Source of the DNA: Burkholderiales bacterium
GTDB lineage: Bacteria; Pseudomonadota; Gammaproteobacteria; Burkholderiales; Burkholderiaceae_C
DNA: 64,000 nucleotides
Direction: 5' to 3'
NCBI GenBank assembly: GCA_016000265.1
Contig: JAECRL010000004.1
Location: 198,264 to 262,263, forward strand
The notes under the pieces were generated by a model. The model was given only the letters and a program-made list of their open reading frames with translations, was not told the DNA's origin and did no database searches. A program made the translations under genes and the position numbers. Each line of letters begins with the position of its first letter. Position 1 is the first letter of the stretch. Of this stretch, positions 62,838 through 64,000 are shown piece after piece.

Positions 62838-64000
62838 TGAGCCCCGCGCCCCCCGAGCACGCCGCCGTCGAGCCTGACGCGTTCCCGACCACCCTGCCGA
62901 TCCTGCGACAGACGCTCAGGCGCTTGTGGCAGTCCGCCGCCATCTGGACCCTGGTCGTGGCCGCGGGCACCACCTGGGTCGCGATGCAGCAAATCGAGCG
63001 CCACCGCGCCGACCTCCTCGAGGCCTCGGCCCTGCGCCTCGACAGCCTGCATGGCGCCATGGACATCAGCTTCCAGCAACTGGGCTCGCTGCCGCGCGCG
63101 CTCAGCCGCCAGATGCCCATCGTGCGCTTCATGCAGGAGCAGCCCCCCACCCATGGCTCGCCCTACAACGACGCCGAGCGCGATCGCCTGAGGGAGGCCT
63201 CCCGCAGCGACCCCCGCCACCTGTCGATGGGCCAGCTGCTCAAGGACACCATCCACGACTTCCAGATCAGCCGCATCCTGATCAACGACGTCTCGGGCAA
63301 CAACCAGGCCGACAGCGATTTCGACCTGAACTCCAGCGCCATCGGCCTGAACTACCGCGGCCGCCGCTACCACCACCAGGCGCTCGACCACCCCAGCGGC
63401 AAGGCCATGCAGTTCGCCGTCAGCCGCACGCGCCACACCCCGGCGTTCTACTTCTCGTCTCGCATCGGCGACGCCGACATGCCCCTGGGCGTGCTGACCG
63501 TCATGCAAGACGCCCAGTCGCTGACGCGGCTGCTCGACGACGCCGAGCGCCACCTCTTCGTCACCGACGACCAGGGCGTGGTGCTGATGAGCAACCACGG
63601 CGGCGACGTGCTCAGCCGCAGCCCACTGGCGGGCGTGACCAGCGCCGACCGCGAAGACGACCTCAAGCTCTACCAGCGGGTGCCCGCGGTCCTGCCCTGG
63701 TCGGTGGACACCGCCCGCGTGCAAGGCCAGGCGGTGAGCCTGGTGAGCATCGACGGCGTGCGCCACCTCGCCGTCTCGCGCGCCCTGGCCCATGGCAAGC
63801 TCACCGCCTGGGCCCTCGTGCCCCTGCAGGGTGAAGCCGCCATCGTCGCCAGCATCGGGGCCATGGGCGGCGTGCTGCTGATCAGCGGCTACTGGTTCAT
63901 GGCCATGCGGGCGCAGCGCGCGCGCCGGGTTCAGGCCCTGCAGCGCGGGCGCCAGAACCTCATGGACATGGCCCACGCCCTGCCCCTGACCGTCTTCCGC
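62838..64000 (+). CDS. membrane sensor protein with PDC/Cache domain (3' truncated by window)
   Basis: The first 387 residues of a larger protein. A cytoplasmic start is followed by TM1 (about 34-52), a periplasmic double-Cache/PDC-like domain (about 60-335; FQISRILINDVSGNNQADSDFDLN, FAVSRTRHTPAFYFSSRI, LFVTDDQGVVLMSNHGGDV), TM2 (about 338-358) and the beginning of what looks like a PAS domain (LMDMAHALPLTVFR). It is most like DctB-type sensor kinases or PDC-PAS-GGDEF proteins; the output domain is beyond the window. AGGAG lies 8 nt before the ATG. It follows the Kef-type gene by 114 nt. Confidence 0.8.

Overview
The window looks like chromosomal DNA from a high-GC betaproteobacterium of the order Burkholderiales, probably near the Leptothrix / Ideonella / Aquabacterium / Comamonadaceae group. 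The grounds are very high GC with G/C-ending codons, a Burkholderiales-type porin, an ahcY gene led by an S-adenosylhomocysteine (SAH) riboswitch, gene blocks typical of the order (lpxL-lpxL-dapF-DUF484-xerC, parA-parB near rsmG-mnmG, lptC-kdsC-kdsD beside a Kef-type antiporter) and three PEP-CTERM surface proteins. I saw no tRNA, rRNA, CRISPR array, insertion sequence or prophage. Coding density is high and codon use looks uniform by eye.

Layout. 0-6.5 kb: ompW; metF, tlyA and ahcY on the minus strand behind an SAH riboswitch; a membrane diguanylate cyclase with a good sigma-28 promoter; a PEP-CTERM protein. 6.5-12.3 kb: prfC, an HD-GYP phosphodiesterase, a chemoreceptor and metK. 12.3-22.9 kb: an acidic amino acid locus (binding protein, periplasmic asparaginase/glutaminase, porin, two permeases, ATPase, glutamate dehydrogenase) ending in a two-component pair whose regulator is a sigma-54 activator. 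A sigma-54 promoter and a palindromic upstream site lie in front of it. 22.9-30 kb: two lipid A acyltransferases, a second chemoreceptor with a sigma-28 promoter, dapF, DUF484, a PEP-CTERM protein and xerC. 30-45.5 kb: a signalling cluster with four hybrid histidine kinases (one a 1463-residue CheR fusion), an AraC-type regulator, an HDOD protein and a diguanylate cyclase, interrupted by a cytochrome b561 / YceI group. 45.5-54 kb: flavin reductase, membrane-anchored methyltransferase, parB and parA, then a phosphate-type promoter and a PEP-CTERM choice-of-anchor I protein, a Lys/Pro-rich secreted protein, rsmG and mnmG. Three parS-like 16-mers lie inside rsmG and mnmG. 54-64 kb: YkgJ-like protein, sterol-desaturase-family enzyme, YchJ-like protein, membrane protein, a glycine-rich RRM protein with a long leader, a His-rich secreted protein, lptC-kdsC-kdsD, a Kef-type antiporter and a sensor protein that runs off the end.

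How the parts fit. The methyl cycle (metF, ahcY, metK) is spread over the first 12 kb, with SAH sensing controlling its recycling. The acidic amino acid locus is self-contained: outer-membrane entry, periplasmic deamidation, ABC uptake, oxidative deamination and a dedicated sensor/regulator. The chemoreceptors, one diguanylate cyclase and the HD-GYP protein point to a motile cell with rich c-di-GMP control. The parABS site, rsmG and mnmG suggest the origin-proximal part of the chromosome, although dnaA and oriC are not in the window.
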